Below are positions 44,998-52,834 of a DNA stretch of 64,000 nt, piece after piece. Origin of the DNA: Ruminococcus sp. Marseille-P6503 (GTDB taxonomy: Bacteria > Bacillota > Clostridia > Oscillospirales > Ruminococcaceae). The notes beneath the pieces are model-generated. The model ran no database searches. It was not told the origin of the DNA and worked only from the letters and a program-made list of their open reading frames with translations. Position 1 is the stretch's first letter. The number at the start of each line of letters is the position of its first letter. A program made the position numbers and the translations under genes. Location: assembly GCF_900604945.1 (NCBI RefSeq), contig NZ_UWPB01000002.1:1116001-1180000 (forward strand). Direction: 5' to 3'.

Positions 44998-46050
44998 ATG
45001 AAGGACGTTGTTAAAAGCCGGCAGGACGACGGCGAATACAAGCTGATAAACGGACAGCGCGTAAAGGTAAACAGGAGAAGGCGCAGGAGCAATCTTAACA
45101 GCTACTATGCGCTGGCCGTTATTTTTGCCGCGGTGATAGTGCTTATTCTTTGCATGACAGTATTCTTTAACGTAAAGGCGGTCAATATTCAGGGCGTAAA
45201 GCTCTATACAAAGGAGCAGATACTGGCGGTAGGCGGAGTGAACAGCGGAGTAAATCTTATCAGAACCGATACGAAGGCAGTTGAAACCAGACTTAAGAAT
45301 ACTCTTGTCTATATTGACGACGTGCAGGTCAGCAGAAAGTATCCGTCGGAGCTTGAAATAAAGGTCACGGAGGCCGTAAAAGCGGCGCAGATAGAGAAAG
45401 ACGGCAAATATTATATTCTGTCAGAATCAGGCAGGATACTGGAGGCGGACGTGCCGCTTGACACAAGCCTTATGCAGATAAAAGGCTTTGAGCTTAAAAG
45501 CCTTGAGCCCGGCAGCGCGCTGGAATCTGAGGACGCGTTTAAAACGAAGATACTGGATCAGCTTGTCGGCGAGATAGAAGCGTTGGATTTTGAAAACATA
45601 AACGAGATTGACCTTACCGACCGTACCGATATAAAAATGACCTATGACGGCAGAATAGATATACGTCTGGGAAGCTCGGTTGACATTGATTACAAGCTTA
45701 CCTATATCAAGGCTGTGATAGACAAGAGCCTTTCTGATAATTATGAGGGGACCCTGCGGTATAACGGAGTAAACAGCGGAATTTCCGCGATACCTAAAAG
45801 CGATTCGGACTCCGCTTCCGACAGCGGTTCTGACGAAGCGGAGTCTTCTCAGGACGCCGCCGACGCTGATACACAGATAAACGCGGACGATCCGGCTCAG
45901 AGCAATGACAGCGGAACAGATTACTCCCAGGCATGGAGCGACGGAACCGGCGGCGATGATTACGGAGATTACAACGGAAATGAATATCAGGACGGATATT
46001 CCGGCGATGCATGGGATAACGGTTATACCTATCAGGCGGAAGCTTATTGA
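44998..46050 (+). CDS. ftsQ: Cell division protein FtsQ/DivIB
   Basis: A bitopic divisome scaffold of 350 residues: cytosolic basic N-terminus (1-40), a membrane helix (about 42-63), a POTRA domain (64-135, VNIQGVKLYTKEQILAVGGV) and a beta domain. The C-terminal 80 residues are unusually Asp/Ser/Tyr/Gly-rich and probably disordered outside the cell. ATG 44998 (MKDVVKSRQDD) is used; the frame stays open upstream to TTG 44917 inside murA, but that has no SD. Confidence 0.88.
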   Translation: MKDVVKSRQDDGEYKLINGQRVKVNRRRRRSNLNSYYALAVIFAAVIVLILCMTVFFNVKAVNIQGVKLYTKEQILAVGGVNSGVNLIRTDTKAVETRLKNTLVYIDDVQVSRKYPSELEIKVTEAVKAAQIEKDGKYYILSESGRILEADVPLDTSLMQIKGFELKSLEPGSALESEDAFKTKILDQLVGEIEALDFENINEIDLTDRTDIKMTYDGRIDIRLGSSVDIDYKLTYIKAVIDKSLSDNYEGTLRYNGVNSGISAIPKSDSDSASDSGSDEAESSQDAADADTQINADDPAQSNDSGTDYSQAWSDGTGGDDYGDYNGNEYQDGYSGDAWDNGYTYQAEAY

Positions 46051-46121
46051 GTATATGAGTCGCTGGATTTTCCGTTTTATACATTTTTAATAAAATATTC
46101 AGAATACGTTTAATTAAGTGC

Positions 46122-46150
46122 TTTACATTTGCCGTGTTTTGTGATAATAT
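46122..46150 (+). promoter_or_regulatory. Sigma-A promoter for ftsZ
   Basis: TTTACA (46122-46127), 17 bp, TAATAT (46145-46150). It would give ftsZ its own transcript with a roughly 100-nt leader. Confidence 0.7.
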
Positions 46151-46254
46151 AGTAATATATTTATGTCTATGGGGGTTTATGCGGTATTGCGCCGCGAATT
46201 CAAGTAAAAATAATGGATTTTATGCTATAAAATGCAATTAGGAGGATGTCAATT

Positions 46255-47379
46255 ATGTCATACGAGTATGTTGAAGCACCTGTAGAGGGTGCCAGAATTA
46301 AGGTAATAGGCGTCGGCGGCGGCGGCGGAAACGCTCTCAACTGCATAGCCTGTGCAGGCATTGCCGGAAACGTTGATTATATTGCGATCAATACAGACAT
46401 TCAGGCTCTCAAGGGCTCTAAGGCGACCGAGAAGATCCAGATAGGCTCCAAGCTTACTCACGGTCTGGGCGCCGGCGCAAAGCCTGAAATCGGCGAGGCT
46501 TCGGCTCAGGAGAGCAGAGATGAGATCGCTGAGGTGATCAAGGATGCGGACATGGTTTTCATCACTGCCGGAATGGGCGGCGGAACCGGAACCGGAGCCG
46601 CTCCCGTAGTTGCCGAGATCGCTCAGGAAATGGATAAGCTTACTGTTGCCGTTGTAACCAAGCCCTTTAATTTTGAAGGTCCGAAGAAAATGGAAAAGGC
46701 GGAAAAGGGAATCGCGGCAATGCTTGAGCACGTTGACGCTCTTATTGTAATTCCTAACCAGAATCTGCTTTCAGGCGGTCAGAAGCTGACAATGCGTCAG
46801 TCCTATGCTCTTGCCGATGAGGTTCTGAAAACTGATGTAATTTCTATTGCCGAAATTATTACAAGACATGACGAAATTAACGTAGACTTTGCGGATATTA
46901 CTACGATTATCAAAAACGCCGGATTTGCTCATATGGCTATTGGTCACGGTCAGGGCAAGGACAAGGTTCAGGACGTTGTTTCTCAGGTTATTTCAAGCGA
47001 TCTGCTTGAAACCTCTATTACAGGCGCCAAGAGACTGCTTGTTAATATAACCATGTCGGAGGATATTGTAGTTGACGAGATCGACGAGCTTACCAACGCG
47101 ATCACTGAGGCTGTTGATCAGGACGCTGAGATCATTTTCGGAAACGGATACGATCCGGACGCTAACGACGAGGTTTATGTAACGGTTATCGCCGCTGATT
47201 TTGACGGAGTAAAGCCGACGGCTGACAGTAACGCGAAGAAAGCCGCTTTTTCAGCAAATTTCAGCGCCGCTTCGGACGACGCCAAGGCTGACGCAGAGGC
47301 TATGCATAAGGCGGGAGTGAAGGCCGCAGACAACCCGAATTACTATGACGACATCTTCAATATATTTAAAAATAAATAA
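46255..47379 (+). CDS. ftsZ: Cell division tubulin FtsZ
   Basis: The GTPase that forms the Z ring; 374 residues. RIKVIGVGGGGGNALNCI, the signature loop ITAGMGGGTGTGAAPVVAEI (about 102-121) and the NPDVAD-type T7 region (INVDFADITTII) are intact. A variable linker leads to a short C-terminal peptide (NYYDDIFNIFKNK) that should bind membrane tethers. AGGAGG is 9 nt before ATG 46255; ATG 46246 abuts the SD. There is no ftsA next to it. Confidence 0.97.
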   Translation: MSYEYVEAPVEGARIKVIGVGGGGGNALNCIACAGIAGNVDYIAINTDIQALKGSKATEKIQIGSKLTHGLGAGAKPEIGEASAQESRDEIAEVIKDADMVFITAGMGGGTGTGAAPVVAEIAQEMDKLTVAVVTKPFNFEGPKKMEKAEKGIAAMLEHVDALIVIPNQNLLSGGQKLTMRQSYALADEVLKTDVISIAEIITRHDEINVDFADITTIIKNAGFAHMAIGHGQGKDKVQDVVSQVISSDLLETSITGAKRLLVNITMSEDIVVDEIDELTNAITEAVDQDAEIIFGNGYDPDANDEVYVTVIAADFDGVKPTADSNAKKAAFSANFSAASDDAKADAEAMHKAGVKAADNPNYYDDIFNIFKNK

Positions 47380-47482
47380 TTTGTTCCGCGCCTTTCTTAA
47401 AAATATTATGCTTGGTTTTGAATTTCCGAATTATTTATAAGAGAAAAGACTGCCGGAATAATAATCGTATAAAAATGTTATG

Positions 47483-47510
47483 GGGCGGATCGTTGTATCC
47501 GTCCTTTTTC
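47483..47510 (+). terminator. ftsZ/dcw terminator
   Basis: GGGCGGAT (47483-47490) and ATCCGTCC (47497-47504), eight pairs with one G-U, then TTTTT. Confidence 0.85.
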
Positions 47511-47751
47511 GTATTTTGAAAGCTCTATTAAAGACATATATCCAGCAGACAGCAGAAGAACAGCCGGAGAAATTATTGATTGGCAATTTGCCTGTCGAAG
47601 ATCAGGAAGCAGTATAAAACCATTGTTTGCCGCGATTCGTTAGGTGTCTGCTGTTCAAGAGGATATAAGGACTATCGGCGCGGTAATTTAAAAATGCTTG
47701 AGGGTGTACATAAAACTACTGAGAAAATTTTCAGGCTTTGTGAAAAGCCAC
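47511..47751. other. Non-coding gap after the dcw cluster
   Basis: No gene supported. A 9-bp inverted repeat, CAGCAGACA (47543-47551) and TGTCTGCTG (47645-47653), brackets about 93 nt. A 72-codon frame here has no ribosome site. Confidence 0.45.
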
Positions 47752-47780
47752 TTGAAATCCAGCTGCGTTTTTGCTATAAT
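47752..47780 (+). promoter_or_regulatory. Sigma-A promoter (distal) for the DivIVA-like gene
   Basis: TTGAAA (47752-47757), 17 bp, TATAAT (47775-47780). Confidence 0.7.
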
Positions 47781-47891
47781 AAAAATATGATAGTTTAATA
47801 CTTTTACAGATTTGAGTTTTGACAAAATACCCAAAAAAACATCTGTCATTTGGTCAAACATTATAAACTTGAAAAAATAATTGGAAAGCGG

Positions 47892-47920
47892 TTGAAAATA
47901 AATTTAAAGTATAGTATAAT
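47892..47920 (+). promoter_or_regulatory. Sigma-A promoter (proximal) for the DivIVA-like gene
   Basis: TTGAAA (47892-47897), 17 bp, TATAAT (47915-47920), 37 bp before the start codon. Confidence 0.8.
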
Positions 47921-47957
47921 TATATTAAACTTTAATTATCTTTGGAGGTAATGAATT

Positions 47958-48845
47958 ATGGCAAGTAATGGATATTTGAGAACAGTCCGTATGGGTGGTT
48001 TTGATAAATCGGACGTTCTTGCTTATGTAGATGATTTGAACTCTAAGATCTATAACCTTGAGGCTCAGGTAACCGATCAGCAGGAAACTATTGAGCGTCT
48101 TGAAAAAACAGGAGGCGGAGCTCAGGGTGATTTTGAGGGCAAGAAGGAGCTTGAAAAGAAGGTTGAGGAAGCAAAGAATAAAATTGCCGAGCTGATGGCT
48201 TCAACAGATACAATGAAGGTTCAGATCGCGGATTATGAGCAGCAGATCACCGAAAAGGATTCTGAAATCGAGAAGCAGAAAAATGAAATCGAGGATCTTA
48301 AGGAAAAGCTTGAAAATGCGGAGGCCAACGCCGGAAGCGCGGCCGCGCCTGCATTTGATCTGGGAAGCGTATTTATTGAGGCTCAGAATACTGCCAATAA
48401 GGTAGTTACAGAGGCTAAAAAGGCGGCTAAGCAGATGGAGGACGAAGCCGCACAGCTTCAGACGCAGATCCTTGACGACGCTAACGCTCAGGCTGAAAAG
48501 CTTGTTACCGACGCGCAGAATGAGGCTAACAATACTATTAAAACCGCCAAGCAGAGCGCGGACGCGATGACTGCCGCCGCAAGAGCAGAAGCGGATTCTG
48601 TTACCAACGAGGCCAAGGCAAAGGCGGAAAAAATGATAGCAGACGCTACTAACGAGGCGGGAATTATCCGTGAAAAATCCTCCGGTCTCAGAAATTCCGT
48701 TAAGACGGAGTTCAGCTCTCTTAACGATACCGTTCAGAAGCTTGTTACTGCTCTCAACGATCTGTACGGGGCAAGCATCGGTTCTGTAAATACTGCCAGA
48801 GAGCTTATTGACGAGGGTCTTGATCTGGTTTCCGATGATGAATAA
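47958..48845 (+). CDS. DivIVA-like coiled-coil protein
   Basis: A 295-residue, mostly helical protein. The N-terminal GFDKSDVLAYVDDLNSKIYNLE (about 14-35) resembles the DivIVA lipid-binding/coiled-coil start. Two long coiled coils follow (40-120 and 150-260, Ala/Glu/Lys-rich), with a PAFDLGSVF hinge near 131. It probably organises poles or the septum, fitting its place just after ftsZ. GGAGG precedes ATG 47958. Codon choice is GCT/GAG-rich as in abundant proteins. Its last codons overlap the fumarase-beta gene. Confidence 0.78.
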   Translation: MASNGYLRTVRMGGFDKSDVLAYVDDLNSKIYNLEAQVTDQQETIERLEKTGGGAQGDFEGKKELEKKVEEAKNKIAELMASTDTMKVQIADYEQQITEKDSEIEKQKNEIEDLKEKLENAEANAGSAAAPAFDLGSVFIEAQNTANKVVTEAKKAAKQMEDEAAQLQTQILDDANAQAEKLVTDAQNEANNTIKTAKQSADAMTAAARAEADSVTNEAKAKAEKMIADATNEAGIIREKSSGLRNSVKTEFSSLNDTVQKLVTALNDLYGASIGSVNTARELIDEGLDLVSDDE

Positions 48846-49404
48846 CGACTGTGAAATAATTGAAGTGCGGGCGGAGGAGCTTAAGCGGCGCGCGGAGGAG
48901 TTTCGCTGCGGCGACAAGATACTGCTTACCGGCACGGTCTATACTTCGAGAGACGCCGCTCACAAGCGTTTTATGAAAATGCTGGACGATGGAGAAAAGC
49001 TGCCCTTTGAGCTTGAGAACGCTGTGATATATTATGCCGGACCTACTCCCGCTCCGGAGGGTAAGCCTATAGGCTCCTGCGGTCCTACGACTTCAGGCAG
49101 AATGGACAGATTCGCGCCAAGGCTGCTTGATTTAGGTCTGGGCGGAATGATCGGAAAAGGCGAGCGTTGTAAAGAGGTAAGAGACGCGATAGTACGCAAC
49201 AAGGCGGTTTATTTATGTGCTGTAGGCGGAGCCGGCGCTTTGGCCTGCAACTGTATTAAAAGCTGCGAGGTAATTGCTTTTGAGGATCTTGGCTGTGAGT
49301 CGGTAAAACGGCTGTATGTTGAGAAGTTTCCTCTTATCGTTGCCGACGACTGCTTTGGTGGAGATATTTTCTCTCAGGGCAGAGCGAAATATGCTCAGGT
49401 ATAA
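48835..49404 (+). CDS. Fumarase/tartrate dehydratase beta-subunit-like protein
   Basis: About 189 residues matching the C-terminal/beta domain of Fe-S class I hydro-lyases (FumA/TtdB). Motifs: LTGTVYTSRDAAHKRF, GPTTSGRMDRFAPRLL, GMIGKGERCKEV, AVGGAGALACNC and FEDLGCESVKRLYVE. The alpha subunit that binds the 4Fe-4S cluster is not in the window, so activity alone is doubtful. Two adjacent ATGs (48835, 48838) overlap the DivIVA-like stop by 8-11 bp. No SD is visible, so translation is coupled. Confidence 0.8.
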   Translation: MMNNDCEIIEVRAEELKRRAEEFRCGDKILLTGTVYTSRDAAHKRFMKMLDDGEKLPFELENAVIYYAGPTPAPEGKPIGSCGPTTSGRMDRFAPRLLDLGLGGMIGKGERCKEVRDAIVRNKAVYLCAVGGAGALACNCIKSCEVIAFEDLGCESVKRLYVEKFPLIVADDCFGGDIFSQGRAKYAQV

Positions 49405-49555
49405 AAGAACCGTACTGCGGGTATTATTAACAGGGAGGAGTTATAGGCTTCTCCCTGTATTTTTAAAGACCTTGGGCAAATTTACTATTAAATTTGCCTG
49501 AAATGCAGACGATATTACAAATCTGTGGAAAAGTTAATTTTAATTTGAAAATTGC

Positions 49556-49584
49556 TTGACTTTAACGTTTAATCGTGATATGAT
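49556..49584 (+). promoter_or_regulatory. Sigma-A promoter for the sigma-factor gene
   Basis: TTGACT (49556-49561), 17 bp, TATGAT (49579-49584). Confidence 0.75.
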
Positions 49585-49621
49585 ATTATTACATCATATA
49601 GTGTGAATGGTGGGATATATT

Positions 49622-50197
49622 TTGGTAGATAACAGTCTGCTTGAAAAGGGCGGTTATGCTGAATGTTCCGATGAACAGCTTGCCGCTATGGCTAAGAAAA
49701 ATGACGGGCAGGCAGTGCTTTCTCTTATTTCAAGGTATATCTGCGCTGTTGAGGCAAAGGCAAGATCCTTTTCCGGCGGTGTTTACGACGATGATCTGAT
49801 TCAGGAAGGTCTTATGGGGCTGATGAGCGCTATCCAGAGCTTTGAGGCTGATAAGGAGGTCAGGTTCGGCACCTACGCTATGACGTGTGTAAAAAACAGA
49901 ATGATTTCGGCGTTAAAAAAGGACAGGGCGATCTTGGAGGAAGCTGCCGGAGAGGATGACGAGCCGTCTCACGATCCTTCCGACATTCCGGAGAATATTG
50001 TCCTTGAGAAGGAACGCATGAATGAAATTTTTGAGAAAATTTATTCGGCTCTTTCGGAGCTTGAGTGGCGTGTATTTCAATTATACTTATCAGGTTTGGC
50101 TTATAATCAAATAGCATTAAAATTGAGCGTGTCCGTAAAAGCAGTAGACAACGCAATGCAGAGGGTTAGGCGAAAACTTAAGGCGGTTTTGAGATAG
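49622..50197 (+). CDS. SigH-like RNA polymerase sigma factor
   Basis: A sigma-70-family factor of about 191 residues with regions 2 and 4 only, as in SigH/alternative factors. Region 2: YDDDLIQEGLMGLMSAIQSF and VRFGTYAMTCVKNRMISALK. Region 4: LSELEWRVFQLYLSGLAYNQ followed by an HTH (VSVKAVDNAMQRVRRKL). Start: TTG 49622 has GGTGGG (49610-49615) at a good distance. ATG 49607 lies only about 16 nt after the predicted RNA start and has no SD. SigH drives early sporulation/competence genes in relatives; which regulon it serves here is unknown. Confidence 0.82.
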   Translation: MVDNSLLEKGGYAECSDEQLAAMAKKNDGQAVLSLISRYICAVEAKARSFSGGVYDDDLIQEGLMGLMSAIQSFEADKEVRFGTYAMTCVKNRMISALKKDRAILEEAAGEDDEPSHDPSDIPENIVLEKERMNEIFEKIYSALSELEWRVFQLYLSGLAYNQIALKLSVSVKAVDNAMQRVRRKLKAVLR

Positions 50198-50217
50198 CTG
50201 CAAAAAAGAATTATTCT
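50189..50217 (+). promoter_or_regulatory. Possible promoter at the sigma-gene end
   Basis: TTGAGA (50189-50194), 17 bp, TATTCT (50212-50217). It would start RNA at about 50224, right at the tRNA-like segment. Confidence 0.4.
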
Positions 50218-50226
50218 GTATTGTAC

Positions 50227-50293
50227 GGCCGGGTAGCTTAATTACAGAGCGTTGTTTTAACAAAGGTGTCGGTGTAAGTCCGACCAGGGCACA
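50227..50293 (+). other. tRNA-like relic
   Basis: A cloverleaf-like order is visible: D stem GCTT/GAGC (50236-50250), a short anticodon-arm position TTGT-TTTA-ACAA (50252-50263) and a T-arm stem GTCGG/CCGAC with seven-base loop TGTAAGT (50268-50284). The anticodon loop has 4 bases, the D loop lacks GG, the T loop lacks TTC and the acceptor pairs poorly. It is not a working tRNA; it may be a decayed gene or a structured leader of the next gene. Confidence 0.45.
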
Positions 50294-50319
50294 TTTTTAT
50301 TTTAGCGAGGTATAAAATC

Positions 50320-50595
50320 ATGTACGAAGACAAGACATTAGTATGCAAGGAATGCGGAAACGAGTTTGTTTTCACAGCAGGCGAGCAGGAGTTTTACGCA
50401 AGCAAGGGCTTTGAGAACGAGCCGCAGAGATGCAAGGCTTGCCGTGACGCAAGAAAGAGCGCTTCGAGATCCGAAAGACAGATGTACACAGCTACCTGTG
50501 CTGCCTGCGGCGGAGAAGCTGTAATTCCCTTTAAGCCGAACGAGGATAGACCTGTTTATTGCAGCGAGTGCTTCGCAAAAATGAGAGAGGAATAA
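50320..50595 (+). CDS. Zinc-ribbon protein
   Basis: A 91-residue small protein with four CxxC knuckles: CKECGNEF, CKACRDA, CAACGG and CSECFAK, enough for two zinc ribbons. The common Clostridial zinc-ribbon family has this layout; the role is unknown, perhaps nucleic-acid or ribosome binding. GCGAGG precedes ATG 50320. It follows the tRNA-like segment by 26 bp. Confidence 0.85.
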   Translation: MYEDKTLVCKECGNEFVFTAGEQEFYASKGFENEPQRCKACRDARKSASRSERQMYTATCAACGGEAVIPFKPNEDRPVYCSECFAKMREE

Positions 50596-50742
50596 TTTCT
50601 CAGAAGAAATCTTTTTATAACCGCAGTAAGCGTTCAGCATTTAAAAAGCGAGTTTGGTTTGCAAATTCTGGCTTTAAGCATTGGACGCTGTGCTGATAGC
50701 TTGTCATATAAAAGCGGCAGGCTCCTTATTTAAAGACTCTTT
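50596..50742. other. Non-coding gap
   Basis: No gene or known RNA recognised between the zinc-ribbon stop and the terminator at 50743. Confidence 0.4.
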
Positions 50743-50769
50743 GAGCTGCCTTTGTGGCGGCTCTTTTTG
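50743..50769 (+). terminator. Intrinsic terminator
   Basis: GAGCTGCC (50743-50750), loop TTTGT, GGCGGCTC (50756-50763), one G-U pair, then TTTTT. Confidence 0.85.
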
Positions 50770-50810
50770 CTTTGTTAGGAAGCTTAGCTGAGTAAATTTA
50801 CAAAATACTA

Positions 50811-50839
50811 TTGCATTGCTATGAAAAATTGGTTATAAT
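50811..50839 (+). promoter_or_regulatory. Sigma-A promoter for the DUF1858 gene
   Basis: TTGCAT (50811-50816), 17 bp, TATAAT (50834-50839). Confidence 0.8.
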
Positions 50840-50873
50840 ATAAATGTCGGTTTAAATGAAAGGAGCGTTGAAA

Positions 50874-51077
50874 ATGGAATTTAAGGTTACAAAGGATACG
50901 ATTATCGGCGATATTTTGGATCATGACGAAACGACGTCCAAGTATTTTACCGAAATGGGAATGCATTGTCTGTACTGCCCTTCATCCAGAGGGGAGTCGC
51001 TTGAACAGGCCTGCATGGTTCACGGCGTTGACGTCAACAATATGATAGAGAAGCTTAACGCGCATATTGCCGGCTGA
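50874..51077 (+). CDS. DUF1858 protein with redox-type CxxC
   Basis: A 67-residue single-domain protein. TIGDILDHDETTSKYFTEMG-type spacing, then HCLYCPSSRGESLEQACMVHG with a CxxC pair and a third Cys, is the DUF1858/hybrid-cluster-associated pattern suspected to act in disulfide or metal redox. The role is unproven. AAAGGAG precedes ATG 50874; ATG 50856 lies before the SD. It has its own promoter, and the structured repeat follows. Confidence 0.88.
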   Translation: MEFKVTKDTIIGDILDHDETTSKYFTEMGMHCLYCPSSRGESLEQACMVHGVDVNNMIEKLNAHIAG

Positions 51078-51153
51078 GACGCTTATGCTGACTCAATACG
51101 CTGTTCATTGTCTGCCGACTTTGTACAGCGTATTTTATTAGGCGATACCGTAT

Positions 51154-51338
51154 TTTAATTCGGAGCAAGCCCGATGTAAGCTCGGCTTTTCATCGGCTGC
51201 GGCGAAGCAACCTGCGCCAAACGCTGTATTTTGACAGCGAAGAGCTTCTGGCTCCTCAGGGTTTCAGTAGGGGATTACGTCCTCTGCTGAAAGTCTGATA
51301 TGGAAACGTCTTCTTTAGAAAACGGGGACATAGGCGCT
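51154..51338 (-). repeat. Dispersed structured repeat, copy 2 (inverted)
   Basis: The reverse complement matches copy 1 (29717-29849) over most of its length and carries about 53 extra nt near 51270-51322. The three hairpins persist: CGCTGT/ACAGCG, GTTGC/GCAGC (a C-to-T change keeps a G-U pair) and CCGATG/CATCGG. It lies between the DUF1858 gene and trmK; no ORF. Confidence 0.8.
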
Positions 51339-51363
51339 AGGTTATATTTGGGAGAGATTTTTT

Positions 51364-52071
51364 ATGAACGATCAAAGACTGCTTGCCTGCGCGCGTCTTT
51401 GCAAAGGAAAAAAAGCCGTGGACGTAGGTACCGACCACGGTCATCTGGCGGCATATCTGATCACGTCGGGGATATGTGATAGCTGCATTGCCTGCGATAT
51501 AAACGAAAAACCGCTTAAGGCCGCTGAGGATACTGTAAAAAGGTTTGGACTTGACGATAAGATACAGTTGGTTTTGTCAGACGGACTGGATAAAATATGT
51601 CCGGACGGCGTAACGGACATTGTAATAGCCGGAATGGGCGGAGAGCTTATAGCTGATATAATCGACAGGGCGGAATGGATCAAAGCGGACAGAGTAAATC
51701 TTGTGCTCCAGCCGATGACAAAATGGGATCATCTGAGAAAATGGCTGTATGACAACGGCTTTGAAGTCGTCAGTGAAATTCCCTGCGAGGAGGGCAGATT
51801 CGTCTATTCGGTAATGCAGGCGGTTTATACAGGAGTAAAGCCGGATTATAAATGCGATACAGAGTATCTTTACGCCGGACGGGTCGCCGCGGATACGGAG
51901 GACGGAAGAAAGTATCTGCTGCGTCAGGCTGAAAGGCTGGAAACGGCGGGCAGAGGAATGATAAATTCCCGTGAGAAGCGTTCTGCCGGAGAGGAATATA
52001 TTTGGACGGCAAAAATGCTGAAAAAAATCGCGTCAGCAAATGATAGGAATGAGAATGATGATTACAATTAA
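51364..52071 (+). CDS. trmK: tRNA (adenine22-N1)-methyltransferase
   Basis: Makes m1A22 in tRNA with SAM; 235 residues. RLLACARLCKGKKAVDVGTDHGHLAAYL (the SAM loop DVGTDHG at about 21-27), IVIAGMGGELIADII near 83 and LVLQPMTKWDHLRKWLYDNGF near 107 match the family. GGGAGAG is about 10 nt before ATG 51364. The Nif3-like gene overlaps its end by 17 bp, the usual Firmicute trmK-Nif3 pairing. Confidence 0.95.
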   Translation: MNDQRLLACARLCKGKKAVDVGTDHGHLAAYLITSGICDSCIACDINEKPLKAAEDTVKRFGLDDKIQLVLSDGLDKICPDGVTDIVIAGMGGELIADIIDRAEWIKADRVNLVLQPMTKWDHLRKWLYDNGFEVVSEIPCEEGRFVYSVMQAVYTGVKPDYKCDTEYLYAGRVAADTEDGRKYLLRQAERLETAGRGMINSREKRSAGEEYIWTAKMLKKIASANDRNENDDYN

Positions 52072-52822
52072 TGATATTTATAATTACATAGATATGCTTG
52101 CTCCGTACTCTTTGCAGACGGACTATGACAACAGCGGTCTTAACGTGACTTTTAACAGCGGCGGCGGAGTAAAGCGTGCGCTTATCGCTCTTGACGTTAC
52201 AAATGAGATTATTGCCGAGGCTGAGCAGACAAAGGCTGATTTAATTATTACTCACCATCCTGTGATTTTCAGGGGGCTGAAAGCTCTTGACGAGCGTGAT
52301 ACGGCGGTCAGGCTTTGCAGAGCGGGTATCTCGGCGATTTCGGCGCATACGAATTTCGATTCGGCTAAGATGAACGATATCCTGTGCGAAAAGCTGGAGC
52401 TTGTGCCCGAAGAACCCCTTGCAGTGGAAAACGGAGCGCCTGTCGGATATGTGTGCGGCTGTCAGCCGGTTTCCTGCAAGGCTATGGCGGCAAGGGTCAG
52501 GGACGCGCTGGGAAATACAGTCGTAAGATATAACGCTTTGAGGGACGGTATGCTGTCGCGGATAGCGGTCTGCTCAGGCGGCGGAGGAAGCTTTTTAAGT
52601 GATGCGATGTCCAAAAAAGCGGACTGCTTAATTACGGGGGACGTAAAGCACGACGTATTTATCGATGCCCATAATGCCGGTATCTGCGTGATAGACGGAG
52701 GGCATTTCCATACGGAGAATATTTTCTGCGAATATATGCTGAAGGCGCTGTCCGAAAGGTTTCGCGAGGTTGAATTCAGGGTTGCCGTAAGCAACAGGGA
52801 TATTTTATCATATCAGATTTAA
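52055..52822 (+). CDS. Nif3-like dinuclear metal-centre protein
   Basis: A 255-residue member of the Nif3/YqfO family, often annotated GTP cyclohydrolase I type 2; the true reaction is unsettled. Metal ligands sit in THHPVIF near 67-73, HTNFDSAKMND near 100 and GGHFHTEN near 223. ATG 52055 lies 7 nt after AGGA; ATG 52058 is equally possible. It overlaps trmK by 17 bp and is followed 12 bp later by rqcH. Confidence 0.9.
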   Translation: MMITINDIYNYIDMLAPYSLQTDYDNSGLNVTFNSGGGVKRALIALDVTNEIIAEAEQTKADLIITHHPVIFRGLKALDERDTAVRLCRAGISAISAHTNFDSAKMNDILCEKLELVPEEPLAVENGAPVGYVCGCQPVSCKAMAARVRDALGNTVVRYNALRDGMLSRIAVCSGGGGSFLSDAMSKKADCLITGDVKHDVFIDAHNAGICVIDGGHFHTENIFCEYMLKALSERFREVEFRVAVSNRDILSYQI

Positions 52823-52834
52823 GGAGTAGCGATT

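Noticed and set aside
47580-47798. 72-codon plus-strand ORF after ftsZ
   Set aside because: No ribosome site, odd composition, and it runs through a good promoter (47752-47780).
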